A stretch of DNA of 64,000 nucleotides from Isoetes taiwanensis (GCA_021234155.1 JAJEKV010000032.1:9740099-9804098), one strand, 5' to 3'. Numbered from the stretch's first letter, positions 1-13,513 are shown. The notes: generated by a model not told the origin, from the sequence alone. Numbers and translations: made by a program.

Positions 1-963
1 TTTGAACCGATAAAAGAAATGGATCTGAGAAGGTAAAACATAGGGAAACTACCTGCGGTGTGGTTAGGCAGGGGCCATGGTCATGGGCAAGAGAAGGCCA
101 TTGTCGGAGGCAAATGTACTTCCATAGAGCTTCGTCCCGGCCAAGATATTCGACCGGGGCAGACGCTGAAGGCTAGCTATGGCAATGGCGACAAAGGCAC
201 AGCCATACAGATGGTTGATTCCTCTCAATTAACGCATTTTGTTTGCCCTGTCTCCCGTTATCTCGGTCATTTTCTCATGCCATTTTCGTCTATAACACAT
301 GTTTTTATATCTGACTCAGATTTTTCTTTTGCTCCATAGATCATTATCTACAAAGCAATGATCTTGGAGAAGACATAATCTTAGTCGTGTTTTTTTCTGT
401 CTTCCTGCACTCTTCTTGTGGGAAAAAATAGAACGTTGTCAGCGTATGGATTCAGATGTATAAAGAACAAGGGGCCGGGTGCAGAGACGAAGGGAGCAGC
501 CGAAGTTTCAGACCAAATATCTTTTTTAGTAGTTGCTATAGTAACTTCGATTTTGCTATTCGGTGCTATTCGATGCAATTAGTTGCTATTGGGTAAAGGC
601 TTCGATTTCAAAGTTTGCCACAACCATCAACGACAACAAGGACAAGGAAATTTGCCACAGAAATTTACCAAAAGGTTTTCGATTCTTACTGTTGCGATTC
701 TTGCTGTTGCCATGCTGTTCTAGCGATATCATTGGAGCAAGGATTTGATTGCTATATTGTTGCGATTCTTACTGTAAAAGGAGCTTAGTGTTGCCATCCG
801 CTAACCCTAGCTAACCCATCATCGATTCTTAAGCTCCAGGGTCAGTAATGTGGAGGAAACACCCGAGCAACTGTATCATGACGTAGAGCTACAACTTAAT
901 CAGGTAACCAATCTTGCATCTCCAAAATCTTATTATTTTTTTGAAAGAATCAGATACAACGGA
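1..963. other. No gene recognised
   Basis: AT-rich sequence with only short open frames. The longest, 58-339, resembles no family I know and has no visible splice or promoter context. Nothing else is supported here. Confidence 0.5.
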
Positions 964-1423
964 AATACGCTATTAAGGAATAAGAATAAGAATAAGAATA
1001 AGAATAGTTTTTTATCGTCCACTGAGACCAATCGGCCTATGGGACCCAGAAGGAGCGCAACAAACTTATTACTGTCCGGGTTAAAAAACCCTCGCCCCGA
1101 AGGGTTTTCGAGGGAAAAACCGTGGCAGTAATAAGAATGTTGTCAAACTATACAAGTATACATCATCATGAAATAAATGTGTATGTACATGTCAAGCGCG
1201 TGCCCGAGGACATAGCTGATCTCACATGTCCATGACCTCCTGAAGGTATGATCCTAGCACCCGTGCGGAGGCCATGCTCAATGTCACATGTAGCGGCTGG
1301 CCAGGCCTGACCAACTCAGCATAGCGCGTCCGGATTTGATCATATGCTGGGCAACTTTGAAGGGTATGAAATTCATCCTCAATGACTCCCATTTGGCAGC
1401 GTTGACAGAGCCTGTCTGTGACG
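964..1423 (-). mobile_element. LINE relic: ORF2 C-terminus, 3' UTR and hexanucleotide tail
   Basis: Read on the minus strand, 1423 to about 1215 encodes the end of a non-LTR retrotransposon ORF2. It has a cysteine-histidine knuckle of the form C-x2-C-x8-H-x4-C (LCQRC ... EDEFHTLQSC), followed by a stop. The 3' UTR contains a nested hairpin (CCCTCG ... CGAGGG, 1091-1116) and ends in a (TTATTC)n tail at about 966-1006. The copy is 5'-truncated at about 1423. The same 3' UTR recurs at about 25.9-26.1 kb and 28.2-28.4 kb, which is why I call it a family tail. The knuckle and simple tail are typical of LINEs. The exact clade is not determined. Confidence 0.75.
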
Positions 1424-2340
1424 AGCCTGCCGAGTTGACCCTCCTGGCAACTCGGGATCTTGTCAAACTTCTATAATTCTAGGTTGATAATACTGGTGAA
1501 GAATTAAATCTTCCTTTCAATTGAACTTACTTACTCCAAATTCAATAAACAAATGTTTATAAACTCAATATAATCAGGTAAGGTCAACATCCAATAAATC
1601 ATCATTCTCGATAGGGATAACATCCAACTCTAGCAATTCAACCCTAGAATCTTCTCGCTCAACCACGAGCCACAACTGCACTGCTACCATTAGCTTGACG
1701 ACCGCCTTGCTCATTCACTGCACATATGCACTCACTGGGGTTAGTCCTCATGACTAAGTGGGGATCCCTGGCTGCCACTGCATGCATGGAAATACTCTGC
1801 AAATCTTGGGTAAGCACAAACACAGACGGAAAATCCTACGTGAGCACAGTGCTAAGACAATGACAACCTAATGCAAAGAAATATAACACATGAGCAACAG
1901 AAGCAAAGAACATAGCCAAAATACCAAATTATCATAAAATAGCTCCGGGACAATGGGAAGCTCAGCCGGCCTATATACAGGCCCCGTTAGCAGCATGTTG
2001 CCCAGCCAGCTTACATTCCAAGCCCTGTAGCGAGTGGTGGGGTGAACCTCGTATGCGCATACCCTCTCAGCCCACGTCTGGCACTGGAGGACCTCTTACC
2101 ATGGGAGTTCACAAGAGTTGACTGACGTAGCAATCCCTGCCAGGAGAACTATGCCCGGTGTCACAGAGCACAAGAATACCACAAAGAAACACAGATGAAC
2201 ATGAGCATGCCGGAGCAACCTAGGCCATCGAACCTAGAAGTCCGACCCCGAAGGTTCCAATAGACATAGTCAAATACCAAGACAACAGTAGAACAATGCA
2301 AAGACCAAGACATGTGAAGTTCATTAGATATTTTCTCAAC
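1424..2340 (+). repeat. Dispersed repeat R1, long copy
   Basis: Begins with a hairpin (CCGAGTTG ... CAACTCGG, 1430-1455). About 110 bp at its left end and a short piece near its right end (a run containing GACCAAGACATGTGA) recur at 6716-7065, where the middle is missing. Short open frames inside do not resemble a known protein. It could be a non-autonomous transposon or an LTR fragment. The right boundary is approximate. Confidence 0.5.
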
Positions 2341-4017
2341 ATGTGTCTAGATCATACTATTGCCGAGGTTGCCCATACAACCTGCTGAAGTAGCTTATCC
2401 AATGATCTTACAATGACATCGAAGTAGATCTCATACTTAGCATTTTCACAATACTCACAGCTTGCACTAATGCAATTCCCCCCATAAGGAATGCAATTTC
2501 ATATTAGCTTCCATTAAATCCAGTAGCCATGATAACTTATCATATTCTCTACATGTAATCCTCTTGCCAAGGTTACTCATACATCCTATGCCATGTCGAG
2601 GTAGCAACTCAGTGATGAAGACCTTGATAGCAATCCAACATGTCGAGGAAGTTACGAGTCTGACAGTCATTGATGTAGCTCCAATACCTATGTATGTTAC
2701 TGATCAAGGAAAGATACTAACATCTTCTATAATGCAAAACTTACCTCAAAATCAACCTCTCATGAGGGATACAACGTTCCATTCCATTAGCTATGATGCT
2801 CTTGATAAAATACAATGCAACAACTTAGAAACTTACACTTATGCACTCAGACTAGCAGTACTTCATGCTATAGCCACATTCAGAAACCCCCAAGCTTCAC
2901 ATGGCTCTCCTTGTACCAATGCGGACCCGTCTCAATCTCAATAATCCTTGATGTCTGCTTATCCCCATTTCAAGATCCACATGTGAACTTGATGCTGAAA
3001 TCCTTGATGCCGAGGGGTCGTTGATGCTCTACATCTGTGCTAGGCTACTTTTCCACATTAGCCCCATCTCCATGAGCTAAGAAAGATACTTTATCCCAAT
3101 CCTTAGAATTTTACCATAGTTAGACAATTAATCAAACAATGCATACTCTTACTACTTATGATTATTCTGCTCAGCTCTTCATGCTCCGATCTCCTCTGCT
3201 GCTAAGCTCAAATGCAACCCAATTCCATCCACAGGTACTTAGTTTTATATTAGGACATGCAAATAAATTGATAAAAGAAGCATATACAAGACCAACAAGC
3301 TAAAGCACAAAACACAAAATAAGAAAAACATAACGTGAACACAAAATGGCATTGGAGAGCTCGGTGCCGATCAGATCCAATTCAATTCTGTCTTTTCTGA
3401 AGTTTCCATGCTGAATTGGTGCTTTCATGTAATATTCAGCCATTGCTGACTTAGAATCAGCCCTTACAAAGATATTTCCAATCACTGATAACCTTCTCTA
3501 GCCTTATGAGTCTCTAACAAATTCATAATTTATCATATCCACATCCAAGAGTCATGCACAAACTAATCATGGCAGCTCATAGCACATTTCAATTGATCAA
3601 AGCAAAACCCCACCTGAGAATTTCTTCACGGATAGACCTCTGGGCCCCTTGCAATTGATTGTGCCTCCAAAGATCGTCATCTAGCTCCAAGAATTAAACT
3701 GCAGAAGAACATACATAGTGCAGTCAATTCTGACTCAGCATCACAATTTCTGTCATAACTTTCTTATATGGATGAGTTTCGGCCTGATCAGACCCATTCC
3801 GGAAAGCTTACTTGAATATCTTTCCAGTAAAAGAAAAATCACTTGAAAAGGATCTCGGGTCACCGAGATATGATGCTTCAAATTTCGGGCTCCAAAACTG
3901 CCCAGAATTGCTCCTTGCCTTCATGCTCTGCAACAATCCTTTCTCCAAAAAGATAAAACCCTAATTTCATGCTGCATACATGCCATGAATATGTATATAC
4001 ATACATAAATATGTATA
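2341..4017. other. No gene recognised
   Basis: Contains an imperfect local duplication (2368-2420 against 2577-2630, both around TGCCRAGGTT) and a TATG-rich stretch near 4000. The open frame 2564-2944 has no recognisable domain and uses the duplicated non-coding sequence, so I do not call it. Confidence 0.45.
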
Positions 4018-4681
4018 TTGACCCATCAGGTGGCCAGGACCGTTACAGTGTCCTGACGTGGCTCACCAATCTATCTGCCTGTCTCAATTCGAAGATGATG
4101 TGCCCCTTGTGCGAACGGAGGCAATGAGTCTGCGTCTTTTCATGGGCAAGTGGGTGCGCAGGTAGCATTGCGGGCCTCATTCCAATGTGGGATTTATGTG
4201 GCGCTGGTAGTGTGCTGTCTTGACCTGTTCAAGGGCGCTGGCATCCCAAAGCTTGCTGATGAAGCAAGCATCAAGATATTGCCTCAAGCTATGGCGATCT
4301 GCCTCTGTTTGCACATGTATGCACCTGTGCTCCTGCACATTCCATCTAGCCATCCACTGAGCTCTCTTTTCCCTCCAGCAGGCCTTGAGGCGCTGTGGCC
4401 CCATTACCATGATATAAGCTAGTTTAGGGAGACGGAGCATCGTCCATATTGATCACCTTCTGAAAATAGACAATGTGGCGATCAAGGGCCGCCCTCTGAA
4501 GAGGCAAGAATCCTGTTTCCTGCAGTAGAATTTGATATGGGACTGTGGACTTCACCCCTAGTGCTCGTACCAAGAAGGCTTTCTGCACCTGCTCCAAGTC
4601 ATTCCAAGTAGCGAGGGATATTACTGGGCCCCATACTTCAACCCCATATAAAAGGACAGGCTCCACTAAGACCTTGAACAT
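4018..4681 (-). mobile_element. LINE relic: reverse transcriptase C-terminal part
   Basis: Minus-strand frames 4681-4424 and 4440-4177 together give a LINE ORF2 segment downstream of the polymerase core, with the motif LLYGVEVWGP, the element's ALGVKS block, and then an HHLRIETGR block near 4060. Both ends are truncated and the frame breaks at least once, near 4430. The same segment, more decayed, is on the plus strand at 19930-20505. The relic lies antisense just upstream of an exon of the Nudix pseudogene, so it probably landed in one of that gene's introns. Non-functional. Confidence 0.75.
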
Positions 4682-4738
4682 GTGTGTAATGTTTTTAGCA
4701 AAAACTAAAAACTGGAATTTACCTCTTAGTTCTTGCAG

Positions 4739-5965
<1,227 letters not shown>

Positions 5966-6174
5966 CTCAAAACATTATTTATGCGGCTGTGAGCATTAGT
6001 GTTTTTTCCCAATAGGAGCTTGATTGCATCCCATAAACACATGATATGGAACAAGTAATGGAATCCTCATAAAAATCGATAAAAATCAAATGCACATGGA
6101 GCTAATTTGACTTATTCTAGTATAAGACTAAACTTTGAGCAACATTAAAATTTACAATACTGCACAAAAGTACA
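5966..6174. other. Downstream of the Nudix pseudogene
   Basis: AT-rich spacer with no recognised feature; possibly the former 3' UTR. Confidence 0.4.
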
Positions 6175-6601
6175 ACAAGGTGCTGCGCACGAAGGGTTGC
6201 CCTCCGGTACCCTGAAGGGAATGTGCACACAGTCTTTGATGCGTAGTGCTCCGAACTAAGAATAAGTTCATGATTGTTTAACTTCGATGATCTCAACAAA
6301 ACTAATATTAAATACAAATGTTACCTCCTCGTAACACATTAGTCCAGCTCAAAAATTAAAAGTTTTGCAAGTTTCGACACAAAAATCCGACTTAATATGC
6401 TTTGCAAATTGAAGCAACAGGAAGTTTTGCAACAGGAAGTTTTGCTAGGTGTGTATATTGGCGACAACAGTCTGCTAGGAGTGTATCTCTGCAAGAAGAT
6501 CCAGAAGCTCTGCAAGAAGTTCTCAAAGACTACGCATCAAAGACTATGTGCACATTCCCTTCCGGATACCAGAGGGCAACCCTTCGTGCGCAACACCTTG
6601 T
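6175..6601. mobile_element. 427-bp inverted-repeat element
   Basis: The 72-bp ends 6175-6246 and 6530-6601 are inverted copies with about eight mismatches. Both start outward with ACAAGGTG and contain the short hairpin GGGTTGCCC. A third copy of this end occurs alone at about 52318-52355. The short frames 6397-6647 read through the internal sequence and arms and are not genes. I see no convincing target duplication, so the element type (MITE, foldback or other) is open. Confidence 0.65.
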
Positions 6602-6715
6602 TTTATGTGGGCTATGGGAACATGTCATCACATATTCTTTAAAATGAATGTATATGGAGTCCAAAATCATGGTATATTTCATGGTATATATGGCCAAAAC
6701 AGTGTATATTATGAT

Positions 6716-7065
6716 GAGCTTGCCGAATTGACCCTCCTGGCAACTCGGGATCTTGTCAAACTTGCTTAATTCTAGGCTGATAATAGTGGCAAAGAATTGA
6801 ATCTTCATTTGCAGTTGAAACTTAAACCATTATTATAAATCCATCATCACTGAGATACAATGGAAGTTCCACCATCCATCAAAGAATACAAATTCAAAGG
6901 ATGTACTATCCGTAATATATATGCTTAAAATAACTGCTAAGCAAGCTAAACAGAAGCTTTTTAACTCCAGAACTTAACCACGATTCCCGGCTACATCGCC
7001 AGGCAGACACATATGAGGCAATACCAAAGACCAAGACATGTGATTTTTCATTAGATTATTTTTTA
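6716..7065 (+). repeat. Dispersed repeat R1, internally deleted copy
   Basis: Starts with the same block as 1424 (TTGACCCTCCTGGCAACTCG) and ends with the same GACCAAGACATGTGA block as near 2300, but is roughly 570 bp shorter. Same orientation as the long copy. An internal-deletion derivative is the simplest reading. Confidence 0.55.
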
Positions 7066-9384
7066 CTTTCTTAGATTTAAACATATGCCTTTCATAAATA
7101 GTTTTGGCGTTAGATTATTTGCCCATAAATTCTCTACTCTTTGATCAAACGCCAGCAAATCAGATATGCCTTTTAATTGATAGATGGAAATAGGCAGCCG
7201 TCAACCTTTAAATGCTTAATCGCAATGCAAGATGGACATTTTGTGGGGTTCAGCCTGCCACTTCTAGTTTAGGTTGTACATATGTTATAATGATATGGGA
7301 GAGTGATATAAGTATATTTACAGTACTGCATTGAATCCAGAAAACGTACTATAGGTAGATTTATAGTACTGTTTCTGATGTATATCCACTTGCCAAGCAA
7401 TCATGGAAGTTCTGTATGCTAAACAACACTTTCATAGCCCTGTAATGGTGCCATTTGGCCCAGATTAATGATTATAGATACTACTGGTCCTGCTCTATAC
7501 CACAATGATCCAAACAGTAACCATGCTCCATACCACAATGATCCAAACAGTAACCAGAAATTTGCCTTGACAAGTGCCTGCCCTACAGTAAAGTCTTCGT
7601 CTCTTCGAGACAGATACAGAAAAGTTCATGGAAATTGCGGCATGCCAATGAAAATGGGCATGGAGATACCAAGGGAGTCGTTACGCTGCTTGTTGCTTTC
7701 TCGGTTCAATTCTTGCTCAAAGAGCTTCCAATTCTTTTTATATAATTTTTTGTATGCTTCTTTCACAAACATGGTTTTTTTGGCTTCCTTTCCGGCTCTT
7801 CAAGTCGTTCTAACATAGCAATTTTTGATCTCTCAGTTCTTTCATGCCCAATTATGCTTTAAACTTGCTTTTGCATTTCGTTGCTTCCAACATCACTTCT
7901 TTAGACCGGAGTGTTCTGCTATCAGACACAAGGTTGCCGGCATGGTGGAAAATGTCCATCATAAGAATTCAATTCTTGCTACAGAAATAGTTGGAATCTT
8001 TAAGTCATCCAAGACCATCAATAGTACATGAGGAGGATTTTTCCATTCTCATACGTGTGAACTATTACTCATTGCTCTAACGTCCATTTCTTAGCAAAAC
8101 TAATATTTACATGGACTGTGTATACGGTGAATTGCAAGCTTAAATCACACAGATGGTTCTTTTTGAAATGTAGATGGTCAGCTAAAGACATAATAACATG
8201 CAATGGCGGACATCCAACCAACGGTAGAAACCTAATCTTACTTTATTTCTTGCTAGTGCCATCTATTCATGCAGAATGAGCATCACTATATTTATATCGC
8301 ATGTAATGGCTTGTTAATGAGGATTTGCAGCTCATCATCGTTAGCATTATAGTGCCTTGCAATCTAAAATTCGATTTTTTGTTGCAATCTGATCGCCGCA
8401 TGCATATGTAACATTGTATATTTTACCTTTGTGCATAGATTCTAGAGTTATGAAGAGGTAATCGTTCTGCTAAATTAAAAGAGTAAGGAGTATTGTACTT
8501 TTTGTGCATGGATTCTAGAGTAATGGAAAAAAAACGAAAGTTAGTATTTGAGATCATCGGCTAAGTCTTTATTTAGTAGTTTCTATGCAAAAACAGCATT
8601 TGCAGTCGACATAAATAACGTGGAATTGCAGCCTTGATTGAAGGTTTTGCCATAATATTATTACAGTGGATTTGAACAAGCTATAGCATATTACAGCTCT
8701 GCTATTTTAGAATTGCAATTCTGGCCTCACAAACAAGATATATATCTCTACTCTTTTGGGCATGGAATGTTAAATGATGAGGGAGCAGAGAAAATTGTGC
8801 ATTGATCACAACCTAATAAAATGGCCTCTCATTGTCGATATGGATGCTGATACTAAGCTTCTAAGATCTGCAATCTACTACAGTTGATGCAACAGCATAG
8901 GATGTGCTCATATTTTCTAACTTCTTGCTACAAGATGATTAAAAAGCATGTGCTAGAAATAAGAACATGTACAATTGTTTACATCTAAGACCGGATTTAC
9001 ATGTTTCATCGTATAAAATGGGGGTATCACCAATGAGTAGTGAGCATTTATTAGCAGCGTATTTGTACTACCATTCCTCAACCATCTTTACGACTAAATC
9101 ATATAAAAACAATATGGCTAAAACCAATATGCAATGGATAATGCTATTAACTTTACGGAGATGCTTTTTGAGATAAGTTAGCATTCATGTATGTAATGCA
9201 TTTACAAATTCACAACCCCTTGCATTGCAAGTATAGAGTTAACCCTACTAACTTTCCATCCTTGCAGGTTTAAATAGGATGATTGGTGTTGTGCTCGTCA
9301 ATATTGTTGTGTTTAAATATTATCGAAGCTTGCTTTTGCTTTAGAAAAACTCTCCAGTAAGCCTTTTGTTATAAGTCTGGTTCC
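7066..9384. other. No gene recognised; one short tandem duplication
   Basis: A unit of about 28 bp around TACCACAATGATCCAAACAG is present twice at about 7498-7553. Open frames 7468-7818 and 7825-8031 show no known motif and no splice context. The rest is AT-rich non-coding sequence. Confidence 0.45.
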
Positions 9385-9952
9385 TAAGAAACATCAGATC
9401 GGAAGCCGTGGCAAACAATACTGGCATGCAACAACTTCTTTTCTGCTATTGATGCATGGCTTGAATAAATGTTTAGCATTATGATACACGTTACATTATC
9501 TGATGCATGTCTTCAAAGAGATGAAAGATTGTTTTGACTTCAGCACTTTCGCTACATGCTGTTATTATGGCATTCCATAAAACAACATCTTGCCTACAAA
9601 TGCTTTTGAACACCTGCAACAATTTTTCTAAGCATCCACATTTGCTATATACGTTTACAAGCACAGAAGCCAAGATGATGTCTGATCTGAACTCACATGG
9701 GGCACATGCCTAGGCTCGATAATAATGCACATGCATCAATAAGAGGAACAAAGATAATTTTATGTAGAGAGATGTGTTTTGCATTTGTTGGAAACTGCAG
9801 AGAGCCTTTTCACCTTGCCCCATCTCAATATATGAACTGCTAACAAGAGTGCAGGCAATTATAAGTCTTTCCGAGATGGATCCTGAAAATGCCAAAGTTA
9901 TGCTGCAAATTATTCCTACTCTTCTTAAGCACGTGGTGTCTCTCTGGGTGCC
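9385..9952 (-). pseudogene. PPR protein relic, interrupted by the copia element
   Basis: On the minus strand, in different frames, are remains of PLS-class PPR motifs: MGQGEKALCSFQQMQ, then ASVLVNVYSKCGCLEK and QDVVLWNAIITACSE, then LLHASIVCHGFRSD near 9400. In-frame stops and frameshifts separate them, and no continuous protein is possible. PPR proteins bind organellar RNA. The copia element inserted immediately at its upstream side, with the target duplication GTGCC at 9948-9952 and 15219-15223. Confidence 0.8.
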
Positions 9953-10459
9953 TGTTGGAATGAATTACATGCCTAAGTGATAAATTTGAACAGATGGCAA
10001 TTACTGTATATTACACCTGCTTAATATTTATAGATGGATTTTGCATGGAGAAATGATAAAAAAAGGGGAAAGTAGACGAAATAGGTACGGAAAAAAAAAA
10101 CAGAGGCGGAACAGAAGGAGAGCTTTTTTTGTTTCGAACAGGTTGAACAGGGCGGTGAAGCGCTGAAGCCGGATTTGTTGAAATCGAGCTTGTAGCTTCT
10201 GTGTGCTGCCGGATTTGGAGCTGGAGGAGATCTAATCAGGTTGTAGGTGTTATTTTATGCTCTGTGTGGTAATAAGTGGCAGACCTGCTCTGTGTGAATA
10301 CAGTTCTGTGTGCTCTTTTGTGGGAAGTCCTTTGTGGGCTCCTATTCTATTTATGCAGGTAAATCCTTTGTGGATATTACGCAGGTATTAAAGGGAGAAG
10401 ATTGAACTTGGTTTTCATCTGGGTTCAATTCCCGGGCTCAAAGTTTTTCAGTTCTAACA
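9953..10459 (+). repeat. Copia 5' LTR, 507 bp
   Basis: Starts TGTTGGAA and ends TTCTAACA. Shares all but two substitutions and a length change in an A run (10 against 12) with the 3' LTR. Near its end is GGTTCAATTCC (10432-10442), matching the pol III B-box consensus; its meaning is unknown. Confidence 0.95.
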
Positions 10460-10461
10460 TC

Positions 10462-10473
10462 TGGTATCAGAGC
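10462..10473 (+). promoter_or_regulatory. Primer-binding site, initiator tRNA-Met type
   Basis: TGGTATCAGAGC lies two bases after the 5' LTR. This is the standard plant copia priming sequence complementary to the 3' end of initiator tRNA-Met. Confidence 0.95.
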
Positions 10474-10484
10474 CCAAAAGGGAG

Positions 10485-12905
10485 ATGGCATCTAATAAGG
10501 TAGCTGCCTCTATATTAGCTGATGTTAAGGTGTATAAAGGAGGTTCTGGTTTCCAAGCATGGAAGATGAAGGTAGAAAAAGCATTGGAAGCAGAGGGACT
10601 GTGGGATCTGGTCCGTCCTCTCACTGAAACTGAGAAGCAAAGACGGGTATCTATAAAGAATGAAGCTGCTGGTTCATCAAAACTAGAGGTGTCTGCAGAA
10701 TCAGCAAAGGCTGCTAAGGATGAGGCAAGGAATTTAGCTCAAGCAAAAGGTATTATCATTTCAAAGCTTGGTTATGGTATCATAGCTTCAATTCATAATA
10801 TGGATCCACGAGATATGTGGCAGTATTTATTAAATGAATATGAACAGTTAACTGCATCTCAGAGACATAAATTAGAACAAGAGTTAAGAATGCTGAAATA
10901 TGAAAGTGGTCAAGATTTGGTTGAGCTGTTTGATAAGATGGATGGAATATTTATGGACATAGAAGGAGCTGCACCTCTTTCTGCCCAATCAAAAATACTT
11001 TATATCTCAGATGTATTTGCTGCTTATGATGAAAATATTGCATCTTTAATTCGTACTATGTCTAGAACTAAAGAAGAAGCTATAAGTATTGCAAGGACTG
11101 AAATTACACAAAGAGAGGTTAGAAGGAATTATGATCAAGGGGGAGATAACATTTTATATTTTGGAAGAGGAAGAGGAAGAAGTAAAGATATAATTTGTTA
11201 TGGTTGTGGAGAAACTGGGCATATTAAGCCAAACTGTACTAAAATCAAAGGTCGTTCATGCTATGCTTGTGGAGGAGTAGGCCACCTGGCCAATATGTGT
11301 ACAAAAAGGGGAAGAGGACGTGGAAGCTTTAGGGGATCCTCTAGTAGAGGTGCGTCCAGAAGCGTTACTCTTTCAAAGCCAACTATAGGTTCTGTGTCGG
11401 AAGAAATTCCTGAGGAGGAGGTAAAGTCATATGCTTTATCAAATTTATGTGATGAAAATGTTTCTAATCCTGTGGTTATAGATTCTGGAGCTGAAAAATC
11501 CGTAATGCAAAGTTCAAAGATATTAAGAAATCTTGAAACTAGTAAGCTCAGATGCGTGCGCTTGGCTAATGGAGAAAAGCAAAATGTAGAAGCTTGCGGT
11601 GTGCTAGAACTCATAGGAGAAAATGGGAAAATTATTACCATTAATAATGTGTTGTGTGTACCAGGGATGATTAAAAACTTAATCTCTGTAGCAGATCTAG
11701 TTGATAAAAATTATAAAGTCTTGTTTGACAAGCATATGTGCATAGTTCTTGATAATGGAAAAATAGTATTATATGCAAAAAGAATTGGAAATCGCTTTGA
11801 GTTTTGTCCTAGAAGTATAAACATTTTATCAAGTGAAGTTGGAGAGGAAAACTCAATGGAATTATGGCATCAAAGATTAGGCCACACAAATTTGAAAAAT
11901 ATGGTTTTTATGAAAAAACACAAGTTATTGGACGGTTTAGAGTTTACAGATGATAGTAAGGAAAACACTCCGTGTCATGGATGTATGTTGGGCAAGCAAA
12001 GTAGAAAACCTTTTCCTATAAAGGGTGAACGGGTAAATGAAAAATTAGCTCTAGTGCATTCAGATGTATGTGGACCTATGAGAGTTAGAAGTGCTAGTGG
12101 AAAATACTATTTTGTGTCATTTATTGATGACTATACAAGAAAGGCTAAGTGGTACTTCTTAACTCATAAAAGTCAGGTATTCAACTCTTTCAAAGCTTAT
12201 CTTGCAGAAGTAGAACGTGAAACAGGTGCTAAACTAAAATGTTTAAGATCAGATAGAGGGGGAGAGTATTTATCAGATGAATTTAAAAGATTTTGTTTAA
12301 AAGCAGGAATCAAAAGGCAATTAACTTGCAGTGGCACTCCTCAGCAGAACGGGGTCTCTGAAAGGAAAAATCGGACAGTAATGGAAGCAGCACGAGCTAT
12401 GTTAAAGCATGCAGGTCTTCCAAAAATTTTATGGGCAGAAGCTGTGAATACTGCATTCTATGTTCAAAATAAAATTTCAAGTAAAGCCTTAAATGGCCAG
12501 ATTCCAGACGAGCTATGGACATGCAAATGTCAATCGGTAAAAGACTTCAAAGCCTTTGGTTGTTTAGCATATTCAAAGATAATAAGTGATAGTATATCAA
12601 AATTGGATGATAGAAGTAAAGAAACATATTTTGTTGGATATGATAAGGAATCAAAGGGGTATAGACTCTATGATCCAAGTAAAAGGGCAGTGATTGTAAG
12701 TCGAGATGTCATTTTCTTTGAAAATATTTTATACAAGGATCGGTTTTTAAGTACTAACAAACAAAATCGAGATGCAGATAAAGATATTAACTGGGAACCG
12801 ATAGATTATTTTGATGATGAGGAAGAGAAAACTATTGTCAATCATGCAGAAGAAGAAGAAAATTTGAACAGAAGGGTTGCTCATGCGCATGAGATAATGA
12901 AATAG
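10485..12905 (+). CDS. Copia gag-protease-integrase polyprotein, truncated by a frameshift
   Basis: An 806-codon frame starting 12 bases after the primer site. The capsid-like region is followed by two CCHC zinc knuckles near residues 238-251 and 258-271, an aspartic protease site (DSGA near 332), a GAG-pre-integrase domain (LWHQRLGHTNL near 459, CHGC near 497), and an integrase core with a DD35E triad: D near 527 in HSDVCGPM, D near 590 in RSDRGGEY, E near 626 in QNGVSERKN. Packaging, polyprotein cleavage and integration are the expected roles. The frame stops at 12903-12905; the natural continuation into reverse transcriptase is in another frame from 12899, so one small indel near 12890-12900 separates them. 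Confidence 0.95.
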   Translation: MASNKVAASILADVKVYKGGSGFQAWKMKVEKALEAEGLWDLVRPLTETEKQRRVSIKNEAAGSSKLEVSAESAKAAKDEARNLAQAKGIIISKLGYGIIASIHNMDPRDMWQYLLNEYEQLTASQRHKLEQELRMLKYESGQDLVELFDKMDGIFMDIEGAAPLSAQSKILYISDVFAAYDENIASLIRTMSRTKEEAISIARTEITQREVRRNYDQGGDNILYFGRGRGRSKDIICYGCGETGHIKPNCTKIKGRSCYACGGVGHLANMCTKRGRGRGSFRGSSSRGASRSVTLSKPTIGSVSEEIPEEEVKSYALSNLCDENVSNPVVIDSGAEKSVMQSSKILRNLETSKLRCVRLANGEKQNVEACGVLELIGENGKIITINNVLCVPGMIKNLISVADLVDKNYKVLFDKHMCIVLDNGKIVLYAKRIGNRFEFCPRSINILSSEVGEENSMELWHQRLGHTNLKNMVFMKKHKLLDGLEFTDDSKENTPCHGCMLGKQSRKPFPIKGERVNEKLALVHSDVCGPMRVRSASGKYYFVSFIDDYTRKAKWYFLTHKSQVFNSFKAYLAEVERETGAKLKCLRSDRGGEYLSDEFKRFCLKAGIKRQLTCSGTPQQNGVSERKNRTVMEAARAMLKHAGLPKILWAEAVNTAFYVQNKISSKALNGQIPDELWTCKCQSVKDFKAFGCLAYSKIISDSISKLDDRSKETYFVGYDKESKGYRLYDPSKRAVIVSRDVIFFENILYKDRFLSTNKQNRDADKDINWEPIDYFDDEEEKTIVNHAEEEENLNRRVAHAHEIMK

Positions 12906-13513
12906 AACCAGCACCAGAGACAATAAGACGTAGGAGAAGGACTGAAGCTGAATTACTTAAAGAAGGGATATCTTTTGATACTTCACAATATGGAAGGGAT
13001 GAGACTGGTAGAAGTACTAGAAAAAGCACTATTGAACGCACAGATGATACAGAGGAAAGTGAACAGGTAATTCCTGCTCTTATGTCTGTGTTAGAAATTG
13101 ATACCCCAAGCAATTATAACGAAGCTATAGAAAGTTTGGATTCTGATAAATGGAAAGATGCAATGAATGCAGAATTAAGTTCTTTTGAACGTACAGGAAC
13201 GTATAGACTAGTTGACAGACCTACTAACAGGAATGTTGTTGGGAATAAATGGATTTTTAGAATTAAACAGGGGCCAGATGGACAAACTCAGAAATTTAAA
13301 GCTAGACTGGTGGCAAAAGGGTTTACTCAAAAGGAAGGTATTGATTATGATGAAACTTTCTCTCCGATTGTTAAGTTAACAAGTGTCAGAACAATTATGG
13401 CTATTGCTAACATGCACAACTTAGAGTTGCATCATATGGATGTTAGCACAGCATTTCTAAATGCAGATCTAGATGAAGAAATTTATATGGAGCAGCCTCA
13501 CGGATCTGGTTGA
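12899..13513 (+). pseudogene. Copia reverse transcriptase, N-terminal part, frameshifted
   Basis: Open from about 12899, with an internal Met at 13082. It carries the linker and the start of the copia RT domain (WKDAMNAELSS, NKWIFRIKQ, ARLVAKGFTQKEGIDY, HHMDVSTAFLNADL). The frame ends at 13513 just after the catalytic fold begins. The sequence 13490-13600 still resembles the YGLRQAP block but is scattered over frames, so at least two indels lie there. It would not give active enzyme. Confidence 0.9.

Noticed and set aside
2564-2944. 126-codon plus frame
   Set aside because: Begins in a locally duplicated non-coding block and has no recognisable domain.
1427-4060. Idea that the LINE parts at 964-1423 and 4018-4681 are one element split by an insertion
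   Set aside because: Both parts contain the region around the C-terminal knuckle start, so they overlap and are two separate copies.
6397-6808. Overlapping short frames within the 427-bp element
   Set aside because: They read through the inverted arm in several phases, which is expected for any repeat and is not evidence of protein.
11261-11641. Minus-strand frame inside the copia polyprotein
   Set aside because: Antisense shadow of well-supported gag-protease coding sequence.
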